Assembly: GCA_023433185.1 (NCBI GenBank)
Contig: JAEZEN010000314.1
Span: forward strand, 1 to 6,007
DNA length: 6,007 bases
Origin: Pseudomonadota bacterium
GTDB taxonomy: Bacteria; Pseudomonadota; Alphaproteobacteria; Rhizobiales; Kaistiaceae
Direction of reading: 5' to 3'
The translations under genes were made by a program, and so were the position numbers. The notes under the pieces were generated by a model that was not told the origin of the DNA, ran no database searches, and worked only from the letters and a program-made list of their open reading frames with translations. Positions 5,567-6,007 of this stretch are shown here, piece by piece. The first letter of the stretch is position 1. Each line of letters starts with the position of its first letter.

Positions 5567-5878
5567 ATGATCATCAGGACCCTTCACGCCGCCGTCATGT
5601 CGACCGCCTTCGTGCTCGCCATGGGCGCATCCTCGCTGTCGGTCCAGGCCGACACGCCGGGCGCCGACGCCTACGACCGGGCGCGCTGCTCCGAAGCCCG
5701 CAACACCGGAAATGCCTTCTCGGTCCAGCAGTTCTGCGGGGCCTGGGAGATGGACGGTTCGGACGCGATGTCCGGGACCGGGTCGACGATGCGTGAGGCG
5801 CTGTCGCTCGAGCAGATGAACTGCGCCTCCTCGACCGCGAGCAACCAGATCCCCTGCGCCGAGAAGGGCCGCATCTAG
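5567..5878 (+). CDS. Small secreted four-cysteine protein of unknown function
   Basis: I do not recognise a family. The 103-residue product begins MIIRTLHAAVMSTAFVLAMG, a signal peptide with a short basic start and a hydrophobic core. An Ala-X-Ala-like cleavage site, SVQA before DTPG, falls near residue 28, so the mature protein of about 75 residues would be periplasmic or secreted. It contains four cysteines (41, 57, 86, 97), enough for two disulfides in the oxidising periplasm, and is rich in Ser, Ala, Asp and Glu. No lipobox is seen. A good AGGAG lies 8 nt before the ATG, and a hairpin with a T-run follows the stop, which argues that it is a real, monocistronic gene. It is divergent from the hydrolase; no functional link is evident. 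Calling it secreted is inference from the N-terminus. Confidence 0.78.
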   Translation: MIIRTLHAAVMSTAFVLAMGASSLSVQADTPGADAYDRARCSEARNTGNAFSVQQFCGAWEMDGSDAMSGTGSTMREALSLEQMNCASSTASNQIPCAEKGRI

Positions 5879-5883
5879 CCGCC

Positions 5884-5909
5884 CCCGGCGGTCTGCGCCG
5901 CGGCGTTTT
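5884..5909 (+). terminator. Intrinsic terminator of the small secreted-protein gene
   Basis: CGGCG (5886-5890) pairs with CGCCG (5896-5900) around a 5-nt loop, and the stem can extend with two more G-C pairs across a bulged C. TTTT follows at 5906-5909, with CC after it. Alternative stems CCGCC/GGCGG (5879-5891) and CGCCGCGGCG (5896-5905) compete. It begins 5 nt after the TAG stop. Confidence 0.5.
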
Positions 5910-5942
5910 CCTCCCATTCCGGCAGGTCCTCCCCTCCCTGCC

Positions 5943-5960
5943 GGGGCGCCGCGGCGCCCC
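5943..5960 (-). terminator. 18-bp perfect palindrome, probable terminator of the right-edge gene
   Basis: GGGGCGCCGCGGCGCCCC is a perfect palindrome located 6 nt beyond the minus-strand TAG at 5967-5969. It forms a very strong GC stem. No U-tract follows on the minus strand (GGCAGGG), so this is a hairpin-only terminator candidate or mRNA 3'-end stabiliser in a convergent spacer. Confidence 0.45.
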
Positions 5961-5966
5961 TTGCCG

Positions 5967-6007
5967 CTACACCATCGCCTTGATCGCGGCGGCATTCGCC
6001 TTGAGGA
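5967..6007 (-). CDS. C-terminal end of a leftward gene entering from the right
   Basis: The minus strand reads LKANAAAIKAMV followed by TAG, open to the window edge, with GC-ending codons like the neighbouring genes. The strong palindrome placed 6 nt after the stop supports a genuine gene end. Twelve residues are too few to name a family; the Ala/Lys pattern suggests a terminal helix. Confidence 0.5.
   Translation of the reverse strand, partial: LKANAAAIKAMV

Overview
The window looks like ordinary chromosomal DNA from a very GC-rich alphaproteobacterium, most likely Hyphomicrobiales (Rhizobiales). The main clue is the minus-strand order sppA - ihfB - LapA-domain (DUF1049) gene, which I know as a conserved alphaproteobacterial arrangement, often followed by trp genes. 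Codon usage is strongly biased to G/C in third positions in all the larger genes. I see no transposase, phage, plasmid, CRISPR or toxin-antitoxin signature.

Layout. Positions 1-1609 hold the sppA-ihfB-lapA operon, read leftward; the last gene runs off the left edge. A short divergent spacer separates it from two rightward genes: a glutathione S-transferase resembling Escherichia coli GstB (1729-2349) and a six-helix HdeD/DUF308 membrane protein (2422-3024). The HdeD stop lies 4 bp from the stop of a convergent leftward Gfo/Idh/MocA oxidoreductase (3029-4048). About 530 bp without a convincing gene follow, containing a candidate promoter and several dyads. Next is a leftward creatininase-family metallohydrolase (4580-5383). 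It is divergent from a small secreted four-cysteine protein of unknown function (5567-5878). A last leftward gene enters at the right edge and contributes only its final 12 codons. It converges on the small gene across an 88-bp spacer that holds two hairpins.

How the genes work together. sppA, ihfB and lapA form one transcription unit linking membrane protein quality control, nucleoid architecture and an inner-membrane LapA-domain protein. GST and HdeD both suggest stress defence, but nothing visible proves co-regulation. The oxidoreductase and the creatininase-type hydrolase are probably independent catabolic or salvage enzymes with unknown substrates. I found no convincing undescribed multi-gene system. 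The points most worth a second look are the small cysteine protein with a GC hairpin just before its ribosome binding site, the leader hairpin of the hydrolase, and the dyad-rich gap upstream of the oxidoreductase.
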